Shown piece by piece: positions 35,497 through 43,548 of a stretch of DNA of 64,000 nucleotides. The stretch's first letter is position 1. Every line of letters begins with the position of its first letter. The DNA is taken from positions 119,291-183,290 of the forward strand of contig NZ_JALDNB010000005.1 of NCBI RefSeq assembly GCF_022699665.1. The letters run 5' to 3'. Source of the stretch: Chryseobacterium aahli. Its GTDB lineage: Bacteria > Bacteroidota > Bacteroidia > Flavobacteriales > Weeksellaceae. The position numbers and the translations under genes are program-made. The notes below the pieces were generated by a model that made no database searches, was not told where the DNA came from, and was given only the letters and a program-made list of their open reading frames with translations.

Positions 35497-35544
35497 TATA
35501 TAATAAACTCAGGTTGATTTTTGTCAGTCTGAGTTTATTATATA
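35497..35544. repeat. 16-base-pair inverted repeat after pyrG
   Basis: Perfect complementary arms (35497-35512 and 35529-35544) around a 16-base loop, starting 18 bases after the pyrG stop. No T-run follows, so it may be an mRNA 3' stabilising stem rather than a standard terminator. Confidence 0.75.
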
Positions 35545-35652
35545 GTAACATATTATAGTATAGAGTTTTGATAAAAAAACAGTATTTTTGTCGACTCAAA
35601 AAGTATGGCATTGCTGTGCTTATTAAATTTTAAAAATTTTAATTAAAATAAA

Positions 35653-37455
35653 ATGCAACAGAACAACGGACTCGATAAAAGTCAGATTATTAGTTTTGCG
35701 GTTTTATGTTTGGTCCTTTTCGGATTCATGTTTTATTTCCAAAGAAATGATCAGGAAGCAGAAAAGCTGAAAGCTGAGCAACAGAAAACAGAACAGGCAA
35801 AAAATCCCGTAAAGCAAACTCCGGCAGCAGATATCAATCCTAATGTAACTCCGAATGCAATTCAGGTTTCAAATTTGGAAAACAAGCAATTAAAACTTGA
35901 GTTTTCAAGTTTAGGAGGTCAGGTTTCAAAAGTTGAGCTTTTAGAATATAAAGCGTATGACCAAAAAACCGATAAGGCAGACCTTCCACTTAATCTGATT
36001 ACTAAAAACAACTCGAGCTATGGTTTTCAGTTTAAAGATAAATCCGGGAAAACGGTCAATACAAAAGATTTGGTTTTCTCACCAACAGTTGCAGGAAATG
36101 CTGTAACGTTGACTGCTAATTATAACGGAGCTGTGATTCAGTTTGTTTATACTTTATTAGATAAATATACGGTAGATTTTAAAGTAAGAACACAAGGTCT
36201 TGCTAAAGTAACTTCAGCTACGAAAGCAGATTTCCTTTGGAATTACAGTGTGAGAAATCTCGAAAAAGGTAGAGCACAGGAGCAGACTCACTCAGAATTC
36301 TCTTATGTTTTTGATAATTATAAGAAGTATGAGTACGACGGTAGAACCACGATGGACGAGCCGGAGGAAACGATAAACTGGATTGGTGTAAAGCAACAGT
36401 TTTTCGCATCTGTAATCGAAGCGAAAAACGGATTTACAAAAAGCAAGGGTAACCAGGAGTCTATCGAAGAAGGTGAGTATCTGAAAAAACTAGACTACGA
36501 AGGTGAGGTTCAGATGTCAGGAAGTGAACTGAATCAGGATTTTACCTGGTATTTTATGCCATTGGACTTAAAACTTTTAAGTTCTTATGAAAACAAAAAT
36601 TTTGACGAAATCTTACCATTAGGTTGGTCATTCATAGGAGCGATGAACCGTTATTTCTTCATGTGGCTATACGGAATTATTGCAAGCTGGGGGATATCCG
36701 CAGGTTGGGTGATTTTCTTAATGACGATTATCGTGAAATTGATCTTGTCTCCAATTATGTACAAGCAACATAAATTGAGTGCGATGATGAAAGTGATTCG
36801 TCCGGAAATTGACGAAGCCAATGCAAAATTCAAGGATGCAGATCCGATGAAGAAACAACAGGCTACAATGGAAATCTACAGAAAAGCAGGAGTTAATCAA
36901 ATGGCAGGATGTCTTCCGGCATTGGTGCAGATTCCTATTTTCTATGCATTATTCCGATTCTTCCCGAACTTTATAGACTTGAGAGGACAAGGTTTTTGGT
37001 TTGCAAAAGATCTTACGGCTTATGATGATTTAATTAAATTGCCATTCAGCGTGCCGTTTTTAGGAGAACATTTAAGTGTATTTGCAATTGCTTGTACGAT
37101 TGTTATCTTAATCTATACCGTAATGACTTCTGGAAATATGCAGCAACCACAACAAGAAGGAATGCCGAATATGAAAGTGATTATGTATATTTTTCCGATC
37201 ACATTCTTATTCTTCCTGAATACTTCAGCATCTGGTTTATCTTGGTATTATTTTGTGTCGAATGCGATTAATATCTTGATTATCCTAGTTATAAAGTATG
37301 TAATTTTGGATGAAAAGAAAATTCATGCACAGATTCAAGCCAACAAAGAAAAGCCAAAAGCAGAAGGCAAGTTCCAGAAACGAATGAGGGAAATGATGGA
37401 GAAGGCTCAGGAGCAGCAAAAAACTCAAGGTCAACAAGGAAATAAAAAGAAATAA
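35653..37455 (+). CDS. yidC: Membrane protein insertase YidC
   Basis: YidC inserts and folds inner-membrane proteins, alone or with SecYEG. The 600-residue Bacteroidota form has an N-terminal helix (SFAVLCLVLFGFMFYFQRN), a Lys/Gln-rich stretch, and a large periplasmic beta-domain (about 65-310). The insertase core has five helices, with the groove-lining Arg in SPIMYKQHKLSAMMKVIRPE and the family segments GCLPALVQIPIFYALFRFFPN and SAGWVIFLMTIIVKL. The tail is charged (KRMREMMEKAQEQQK), as in ribosome-binding YidC tails. Complete; a terminator follows. Confidence 0.98.
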   Translation: MQQNNGLDKSQIISFAVLCLVLFGFMFYFQRNDQEAEKLKAEQQKTEQAKNPVKQTPAADINPNVTPNAIQVSNLENKQLKLEFSSLGGQVSKVELLEYKAYDQKTDKADLPLNLITKNNSSYGFQFKDKSGKTVNTKDLVFSPTVAGNAVTLTANYNGAVIQFVYTLLDKYTVDFKVRTQGLAKVTSATKADFLWNYSVRNLEKGRAQEQTHSEFSYVFDNYKKYEYDGRTTMDEPEETINWIGVKQQFFASVIEAKNGFTKSKGNQESIEEGEYLKKLDYEGEVQMSGSELNQDFTWYFMPLDLKLLSSYENKNFDEILPLGWSFIGAMNRYFFMWLYGIIASWGISAGWVIFLMTIIVKLILSPIMYKQHKLSAMMKVIRPEIDEANAKFKDADPMKKQQATMEIYRKAGVNQMAGCLPALVQIPIFYALFRFFPNFIDLRGQGFWFAKDLTAYDDLIKLPFSVPFLGEHLSVFAIACTIVILIYTVMTSGNMQQPQQEGMPNMKVIMYIFPITFLFFLNTSASGLSWYYFVSNAINILIILVIKYVILDEKKIHAQIQANKEKPKAEGKFQKRMREMMEKAQEQQKTQGQQGNKKK

Positions 37456-37468
37456 CTTAGTATCACAG

Positions 37469-37500
37469 AAAAGAGAAGCAATTTATTGCTTCTCTTTTTT
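37469..37500. terminator. Terminator after yidC
   Basis: A perfect 13-base-pair hairpin (arms 37469-37481 and 37486-37498, loop ttta) with a T-rich end. A near copy of this hairpin recurs at 42729-42760. Confidence 0.92.
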
Positions 37501-37853
37501 TGTGATTGGTTAAAATCATTAGTATTATTTTAAATAATTACTTACACAAAAAGTTCAATTTTACCATGAAATATTGATTGATTGTAGGTTGTTTTTCCAT
37601 CAACTGTGAAATTGTTTCTAACTTTAAATGTAAATTATGATTTTGGCGTATTTTTATGTTAAATTATCAGCATTTTTATAGTTTATAATTAATTAAACTC
37701 ATAGAGCAGTTTACTTCTTTTGGATTTTTTTTATTTATATATGTGTTTGTTTTAATGTTTTTTATTGATTTGATAAAAAATAACGATAAATATTCTTAAT
37801 AATTGCGAAAAATTAAATTGTTAAAAAATATTATTTTTTTTGAAATTTTAATC
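37501..37853. other. Gene-free AT-rich stretch before the first SusC gene
   Basis: About 350 bases between the yidC terminator and the susC leader. There is no credible reading frame, no RNA fold recognised and no regulator-binding palindrome that stands out from the AT-rich background. Confidence 0.6.
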
Positions 37854-37904
37854 GTTTCTTAAGAAAAAGTTTCACAACTTTGCGAACACAAAATTAATGT
37901 ATAA
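37854..37904 (+). promoter_or_regulatory. Conserved leader/promoter of susCD pair 1
   Basis: Runs from gtttcttaag to the ATG at 37905 and contains aaaaagtttcacaactttg. Nearly the same sequence, at the same place, precedes the second SusC gene (43496-43548), with only a few differences. CAACTTTG (37875-37882) is the likely -7 element. Confidence 0.7.
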
Positions 37905-40904
37905 ATGAATAAATTAACTGCAAGTATTTTAGCTTTGGTTCTTACATCCTCCTTTGCGATTGTAAATGCTCAAGAAACACAAGGCGACACTCTGAGAACT
38001 CAGGATATTCGTGAGGTAGTGGTAACAGGAGCATTAGGTCTTAAAAAAAGACAGGATGCTGTAACATCTACTAATCAAGTAGTAAATAATGCTGAAATTA
38101 CTCAAGCTAACAACCCTAATGCAGTTCAAGCATTAACGGGTAAGGTTTCTGGTTTACAGATTAATACAACCAATAATTCTGTTAATTCGTCTGTCAGAGT
38201 TGTTTTAAGAGGACCAAGGTCAATTTCAGGAGATAATCAAGCATTAGTTGTTATTGATGGAGTTATATCTTCATTAGATATTTTGCAAAATATCCCACCA
38301 GAAATTATTGATAATATGAATATTATCAAAGGTATGCAAGGGGCAGCCTTATATGGGGAGAGAGGTAGTAATGGTGTGATAGTGGTAACAACAAAGAGAG
38401 GAACAAAAAATGAAAAACTACAGTTTAATCTAACAAGTTCAATTGATTTTTCAAATGTTTTTAAACTTCCTCTTACTCAGAAATTATATGGACAAGGATA
38501 TCCTGGTGATACATTTGATACTACTGATTATGGAGGCGCAAACTGGACTCCGTATGAAAATACAAACTGGGGACCAGCATATTCATCATCTTTAGGTGGT
38601 CAATCACTTTTAGTAGGGATGCCGCAGGCTGATAATTCTTGGTTACGAGAAACTTTCAGTCATAAAAAAGATGGAATATCAAATTTCTTTAAAACTGGTG
38701 TTTTAATTCAAAATGGATTATCAGTAACAGCGGGAGGTTCAGATTCTTACGTCTTCTTGGCTGTGAATAGAGCCGAAAATGATTTCGTAGTTGATAGAGA
38801 TAATTTAAAAAGAAATAATTTTATTTTAAAAGCTGGAAAGCAGTTAGGTAAATTTAGAATTGACGGAAACGTAAATTATTTAGATAGAAAAACATCAACT
38901 ACCAACTCTAATCTTTACGGTCAGTTGCTTCAAACTCCTACAAATGTTGATGTAAGACAGTTTAGAAATTCTCTTCCGGATGCTAGTTATAGTATATATA
39001 CTGTTAATCCTTATTGGACAATTGATAACGATAGAGCAGATACTAAGCAGCGAACATTTACAGGGTTGGTTAATATGGAATATAAGTTAAATGATCATAT
39101 CTCATTTACTTATGCAGGAACTGCGGTTTCTGGTTCAGCAGTTCAAGAAAGCCATGTAAATGCTTTTGCTTTTGATAGAGTATATGACGGAACAGATACT
39201 CCTATTGATGGTACATCACCCGTAGAGTATGGTCTTGATCCAATTGTTTCAAATTATTATAAAAGTGTTGTATCGAGTTTTAGATATTACGGCGACTTGA
39301 TGGCTAATTTTGATTATAATCTAACTGATGACCTAAATTTAAAATTTAACATAGGTCATAATATACAAGATGCATCTAGCTCTACAACACAAGTAGGTGG
39401 TGAAAATCTTAAGATACCCGGATGGTATCACATCAATAATGTATTGCAACCAGATTTATTTTCTAAACTTGATAATACTAACACAAGACAGAGATCTTTT
39501 GCATGGTTTGCTAATCTAGATTTAGGTTATAAAGATTTCTTATATTTTAACTCAACGTTCAGATATGAGAAAAGTTCTCTTACAAGTGTTAATCCTGTAA
39601 CTCCACAAGGGGTTCAGTTACCATTTAGTAACAAAGGTTATCCATATTATTCTTTCGGAGCTTCATTTATTCCTACAAAGGCGTTTGAAAGTATTAAAGG
39701 AAATATCTTAAATTATGCAAAAGTAAGCTTAAATTATAGTAGAGTAGGAAATAGCTCAACTATTGGTTTATACGGATTGGACAGAGTTGGTGCTTTTCCG
39801 ACAGGATACCCTTTTGGATCACTTTCCTCTTATTTACCTACAACAACAATCTTTGCTCAGGATATTGAGCCTGAATTCTACTTGTCAAAAGAGGCTTCAT
39901 TACAGTTAGGATTCTTCAAAGACAGAATTACTTTCGATGGGTCAATATTTAGAAATGATAATAAAAACTTTATTACTACAATTTCTACTTCTTCAGCTTC
40001 AGGTATTACCAATTTCCAAGATAATATTGGAAATAGCAGAAATAAAGGATATGAAATAGATTTAGGTCTTACACCTATCAAAACAAAAGATTTTGAATGG
40101 AAAATAAGAGGGTCTTATTCAACATATGATACAGAAATTTTATCATTATCAGATGGTGCTGATGAAGTAGCTTTATTTAATTCTACTACTACGAATGTGG
40201 GTATATTTGCTGTCAAAGGTGAAAACTTTCCGGTTATTAAAGGAACAAAATATCAAAGAGATCCAAATGGAAATATTATTGTAAATGCAAACGGTAATCC
40301 TTTATCAACATCAAATTTTGAAGTGTTAGGACAAGTAAATCCGGATTATATTTTAGGATTTAGTACTTCATTCAAGTTCAGAGGAATTACTTTGAGTGCG
40401 ACAGCAGATTACAGAACAGGAAATAGCTTTGTATCGTTAGCAAAAGTAAGTTTAGGATCTACAGGAGCATCAGAAAAAACCGCTGAGTTTGACAGATCTA
40501 AAGGTTATGTAGTTCCTAATTCAGTTCAGTTCGTGAATGGGCAATATGTTGCCAATACTACACCGGTAGGAAATGATGATAGCTATTTCGGGGTAATGAA
40601 TTACTTTACGACCGCTGCTTATTCTTCTATAGGTGAGGAATTTGTAGTAGATGGTACTGCTTTAAAAGTGAGAGAAATTGCTTTAAGCTATGATTTACCA
40701 AAATCTATTCTTAAAAGCACATTTGTAAACTCTATGTCGGTAGGTGTGTATGCAAGAAACCCATTCTTTATCTATGCAAAGGATAATAGAAATTTCAATG
40801 ATCCTGAAACGGCTAATACTGTAGGCAATGCTGGTGGTGTTGCGGTTACTGGGCAGTATCCAAGTATGAGGACTTTCGGGTTTAACCTTAATGTAACTTT
40901 TTAA
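37905..40904 (+). CDS. SusC/RagA-type TonB-dependent outer-membrane transporter (pair 1)
   Basis: A 999-residue TonB-dependent receptor. The signal peptide ends near residue 22 (FAIVNAQ). The mature N-terminus goes straight into DIREVVVTGALGLKKRQDAVT, the TonB-box-like region, without the carboxypeptidase-like N-terminal domain present in most SusC proteins. The plug (about 50-165) has NPNAVQALTGKVSGLQI, VVLRGPRSISGDNQALVVIDGV and ALYGERGSNGVIVVTTKRG. The rest is the 22-strand barrel, ending in FNLNVTF with the usual terminal Phe. It works with the SusD gene 9 bases downstream. Ligand unknown; no hydrolase or regulator genes are adjacent. Confidence 0.93.
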   Translation: MNKLTASILALVLTSSFAIVNAQETQGDTLRTQDIREVVVTGALGLKKRQDAVTSTNQVVNNAEITQANNPNAVQALTGKVSGLQINTTNNSVNSSVRVVLRGPRSISGDNQALVVIDGVISSLDILQNIPPEIIDNMNIIKGMQGAALYGERGSNGVIVVTTKRGTKNEKLQFNLTSSIDFSNVFKLPLTQKLYGQGYPGDTFDTTDYGGANWTPYENTNWGPAYSSSLGGQSLLVGMPQADNSWLRETFSHKKDGISNFFKTGVLIQNGLSVTAGGSDSYVFLAVNRAENDFVVDRDNLKRNNFILKAGKQLGKFRIDGNVNYLDRKTSTTNSNLYGQLLQTPTNVDVRQFRNSLPDASYSIYTVNPYWTIDNDRADTKQRTFTGLVNMEYKLNDHISFTYAGTAVSGSAVQESHVNAFAFDRVYDGTDTPIDGTSPVEYGLDPIVSNYYKSVVSSFRYYGDLMANFDYNLTDDLNLKFNIGHNIQDASSSTTQVGGENLKIPGWYHINNVLQPDLFSKLDNTNTRQRSFAWFANLDLGYKDFLYFNSTFRYEKSSLTSVNPVTPQGVQLPFSNKGYPYYSFGASFIPTKAFESIKGNILNYAKVSLNYSRVGNSSTIGLYGLDRVGAFPTGYPFGSLSSYLPTTTIFAQDIEPEFYLSKEASLQLGFFKDRITFDGSIFRNDNKNFITTISTSSASGITNFQDNIGNSRNKGYEIDLGLTPIKTKDFEWKIRGSYSTYDTEILSLSDGADEVALFNSTTTNVGIFAVKGENFPVIKGTKYQRDPNGNIIVNANGNPLSTSNFEVLGQVNPDYILGFSTSFKFRGITLSATADYRTGNSFVSLAKVSLGSTGASEKTAEFDRSKGYVVPNSVQFVNGQYVANTTPVGNDDSYFGVMNYFTTAAYSSIGEEFVVDGTALKVREIALSYDLPKSILKSTFVNSMSVGVYARNPFFIYAKDNRNFNDPETANTVGNAGGVAVTGQYPSMRTFGFNLNVTF

Positions 40905-40913
40905 TTAAACAAA

Positions 40914-42548
40914 ATGAAAAATAATAAATTTTTAGTAACAATTCTAGCTGCCGTTTTAAGTTTCAGTGCAACATCTTGTACTAATGAATTTTTAGATGTA
41001 AACGATAATCCAAATGCGGTACAAGCAGAGAATATCACACCAGATCTTATACTACCTGGTGCTATTAGCCAGGCCTACAGAACGCAGGCGGGAACTATGA
41101 TGCAATTTGGAAATCTTATGATGAACAGCTGGGCAGGAAATTCATATACAATTGCTGGTCCATACTCTAGAGAATTTAGTTTATCTAGTGTTGATAATAC
41201 TTTCTATAGAGGAATTTGGGAAGGATTATACCCAAGAATTGCCAATTTTGACCAAATGGAAAAATTTTCCAATGTAAATCACAAGCAAGATTACTATATT
41301 GCTATTGCCAAAATCATGAAGGCATATTATATGCAGTATATTGTAGATTTGTATGGAGATGTACCTTACAGCGAAGCATTTATGGGGCAGCAGAATACAA
41401 CTCCCAAATATGACAATGACGCAGATATTTATAAAAGTCTAATCACTAAATTGGAAGAAGCCAATGCATTGATTGCTGCTGCTGATGAGCATGCTGAAAA
41501 GCCAGTTTCTGATATTGTATTTCATGGTGACATGGATAAGTGGAAAGCGCTTTCTAATACCATTAAACTTAAAATGTTAATTAGAATGTCTAAAGTCACA
41601 GGTGAGTTGGCGACTTACAGAAATGCAAAGCTTCAAACTTTAGCTGGTCAAACATTTATAAATGAAGAAGTAGTTGTTAATCCAGGTTATACTGCATCTA
41701 GTGATGACCAAATGAATCCATATATTTTAAATTGGGCTCGAAATGCAGCTAATCAACAAGCCTCTAACTATGCTGTAGTTGTTGTTTCTGAGCACATGGC
41801 TAATGCACTTGAAAGGAATAGAATTTTAAATGATGCTAATTATTCTAAATTTAATAATATTACAGATCCAAGAAAATCAAGGTTGTTTACTAATGTAGCT
41901 TCTGTTGATTCAGATGGTGTTGCGTTCACAGGTTTAAAAGGGGTGAGGCAAGGTAATGTCCCGGGTCAGCCAGGAGTACCTGTAAATAATGTGAATACTT
42001 CGAAACTAGGAATTGGTAATTTTGCAGGTGGAGCTTCTATTGGTACTTGGGCTGATGTGATTACTGAAAATAATGATAGAGGTGGTGTTCTCTTTTCTGC
42101 AGCTGAAAGTAATTTGTTACAGGCTGAAGCTGCTCTTAGATGGCCGACAATTTTCACCTTTGATCCTGCAGAGAATTTTAATAATGCTATAACTGCAAAT
42201 GGTGATTGGTTGGGTGTACCTACGGCTGCTACTACAAATTATCTTTCTCAAATTGCCACAAGACCAGGTTTAGGTTGGACTGGAACTGATACTCAAAAAA
42301 TAGAGGCAATCATGACTCAAAAATGGATTGCATTGACAAATATTAACCCTACTGAAATGTTTATTGAATATAACAGAACAGGTTATCCGTTTACTCCAAT
42401 GGCTACAACAGCTCAATTTCCTAATAAACCGTACAGATTAGTATATCCAAACTCTGAATATGCTGCAAATTCTGCTAACGTACCAAATATTTCGAGCGCA
42501 CAGGTATTTGTTAAAAACCAATACACTCCGTTCTGGAATCAAAATTAA
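40914..42548 (+). CDS. SusD/RagB-type nutrient-binding lipoprotein (pair 1)
   Basis: A surface lipoprotein of 544 residues that caps its SusC partner and captures ligand. The lipobox cysteine is C22 (FSATSC), followed by TNEFLDVNDNPNAV, the typical SusD-like_2 opening. TPR-like helices follow, including YYIAIAKIMKAYYMQYIVDLYGDVPYSEA and IYKSLITKLEEANALIAAAD, and the C-terminal AAESNLLQAEAALRW block is present. The pattern fits the SusD/RagB nutrient-binding family rather than the starch-specific SusD. The tight spacing after SusC and the terminator after it define a two-gene operon. Confidence 0.92.
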   Translation: MKNNKFLVTILAAVLSFSATSCTNEFLDVNDNPNAVQAENITPDLILPGAISQAYRTQAGTMMQFGNLMMNSWAGNSYTIAGPYSREFSLSSVDNTFYRGIWEGLYPRIANFDQMEKFSNVNHKQDYYIAIAKIMKAYYMQYIVDLYGDVPYSEAFMGQQNTTPKYDNDADIYKSLITKLEEANALIAAADEHAEKPVSDIVFHGDMDKWKALSNTIKLKMLIRMSKVTGELATYRNAKLQTLAGQTFINEEVVVNPGYTASSDDQMNPYILNWARNAANQQASNYAVVVVSEHMANALERNRILNDANYSKFNNITDPRKSRLFTNVASVDSDGVAFTGLKGVRQGNVPGQPGVPVNNVNTSKLGIGNFAGGASIGTWADVITENNDRGGVLFSAAESNLLQAEAALRWPTIFTFDPAENFNNAITANGDWLGVPTAATTNYLSQIATRPGLGWTGTDTQKIEAIMTQKWIALTNINPTEMFIEYNRTGYPFTPMATTAQFPNKPYRLVYPNSEYAANSANVPNISSAQVFVKNQYTPFWNQN

Positions 42549-42570
42549 TTCAATAAACTAGTTTTATTAA

Positions 42571-42605
42571 AATAAGGCTGCCCTTAGGTAGTCTTATTTT
42601 TTTAT
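42571..42605 (+). terminator. Terminator after susCD pair 1
   Basis: A hairpin of about 12 base pairs with two G-U pairs (aataaggctgcc / ggtagtcttatt), then a T-run. Confidence 0.8.
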
Positions 42606-42728
42606 AATTATAAAAAAAATTATAGTAAAATTCTGATTTTTTTTTCAAGGTGTTTTTTAGAAAATTTCCTGTTAAGAAGGATATTTATAAAAAATGATAA
42701 TGGTAAAAATTCCTAGCGTACTATAACA

Positions 42729-42760
42729 AAAAAGAGAAGCTATTTATTGCTTCTCTTTTT
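42729..42760. terminator. Second hairpin, near copy of the yidC terminator
   Basis: A 12-base-pair stem aaaaagagaagc / gcttctcttttt with loop tatttatt. The flanks are A- and T-rich on both strands, so it can end rnhB transcripts on the minus strand (stop at 42828) as well. Confidence 0.8.
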
Positions 42761-42827
42761 AATTTGGAATCATTTTAAATTTGAAATGTTAATGTTTTTT
42801 AACTCATAATTCACAAGGCATTTTTAA

Positions 42828-43412
42828 TCAGTCATATTTTAATCTGAAAGATTCCCGGTGATATTTCGTTACACCATGCTTTATCAGGGCTTCCTGATGC
42901 TTTTTTGTGGCATAGCCAAAGTTGGTATTCCATCCATACTCTGGGTGCTCTTCGTGGAGCTCAATCATCAATTTATCTCTATAATTTTTTGCTAAAATAG
43001 AAGCCGCTGCAATTGATAAAACCTTTGAATCACCTTTAATAATACATTGATGCGGAATGAAGTTGTAAGGGTGGAATTTATTTCCATCTACCAAAATCAA
43101 CTCTGGACGTATTGCCAATTGATCTAAAGCACGATGCATTGCATGGATGCTGGCATTCAGTATATTATGTTCATCAATAAACGCTGGAGGCAGTTCTGCA
43201 ATTGCATAACTTTTAACATTATTTTTGATATAACTGTCAAGTTCCATTCTGGTTTTAAAATTTAATTTTTTTGAATCGTTTACTAAGTTTTGTTCAAATT
43301 TTTCATCCAAAATTACCGCCGCTGCAACCACTGGTCCGCTTAGGCAACCCCTTCCAACCTCATCACATCCTGCCTCAATGTAAAAATTTGACCATTTTTT
43401 TAATAATTCCAT
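42828..43412 (-). CDS. rnhB: Ribonuclease HII
   Basis: RNase HII cuts RNA in RNA-DNA hybrids and starts removal of single ribonucleotides from DNA. The 194-residue protein has the metal-binding acids D17 and E18 in CDEVGRG, D109 in LILVDGNKF, and D146 after SIAAASILAK (133-142). GCLSGPVVAAAVIL and YGWNTNFGYATKKH are typical. All catalytic residues are intact. It lies on the opposite strand between two susCD pairs, so those pairs did not arise as a simple uninterrupted tandem. Confidence 0.97.
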   Translation of the reverse strand: MELLKKWSNFYIEAGCDEVGRGCLSGPVVAAAVILDEKFEQNLVNDSKKLNFKTRMELDSYIKNNVKSYAIAELPPAFIDEHNILNASIHAMHRALDQLAIRPELILVDGNKFHPYNFIPHQCIIKGDSKVLSIAAASILAKNYRDKLMIELHEEHPEYGWNTNFGYATKKHQEALIKHGVTKYHRESFRLKYD

Positions 43413-43495
43413 AAAATTTTAACATTTATATATTTAAAAATAGGAATAAATATGATTTGTTATTCTATTCATAATAATTTTTTCTCTTTTTAACA

Positions 43496-43548
43496 GTTTC
43501 TTAAGAAAAAGTTTCACAACTTTGTTAACGCAAAATTAATGTATTAAT
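43496..43548 (+). promoter_or_regulatory. Conserved leader/promoter of susCD pair 2
   Basis: It begins gtttcttaagaaaaagtttc and repeats the leader of pair 1 with about five changes and two extra bases before the ATG at 43549. The -7-like CAACTTTG is kept. Confidence 0.7.
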
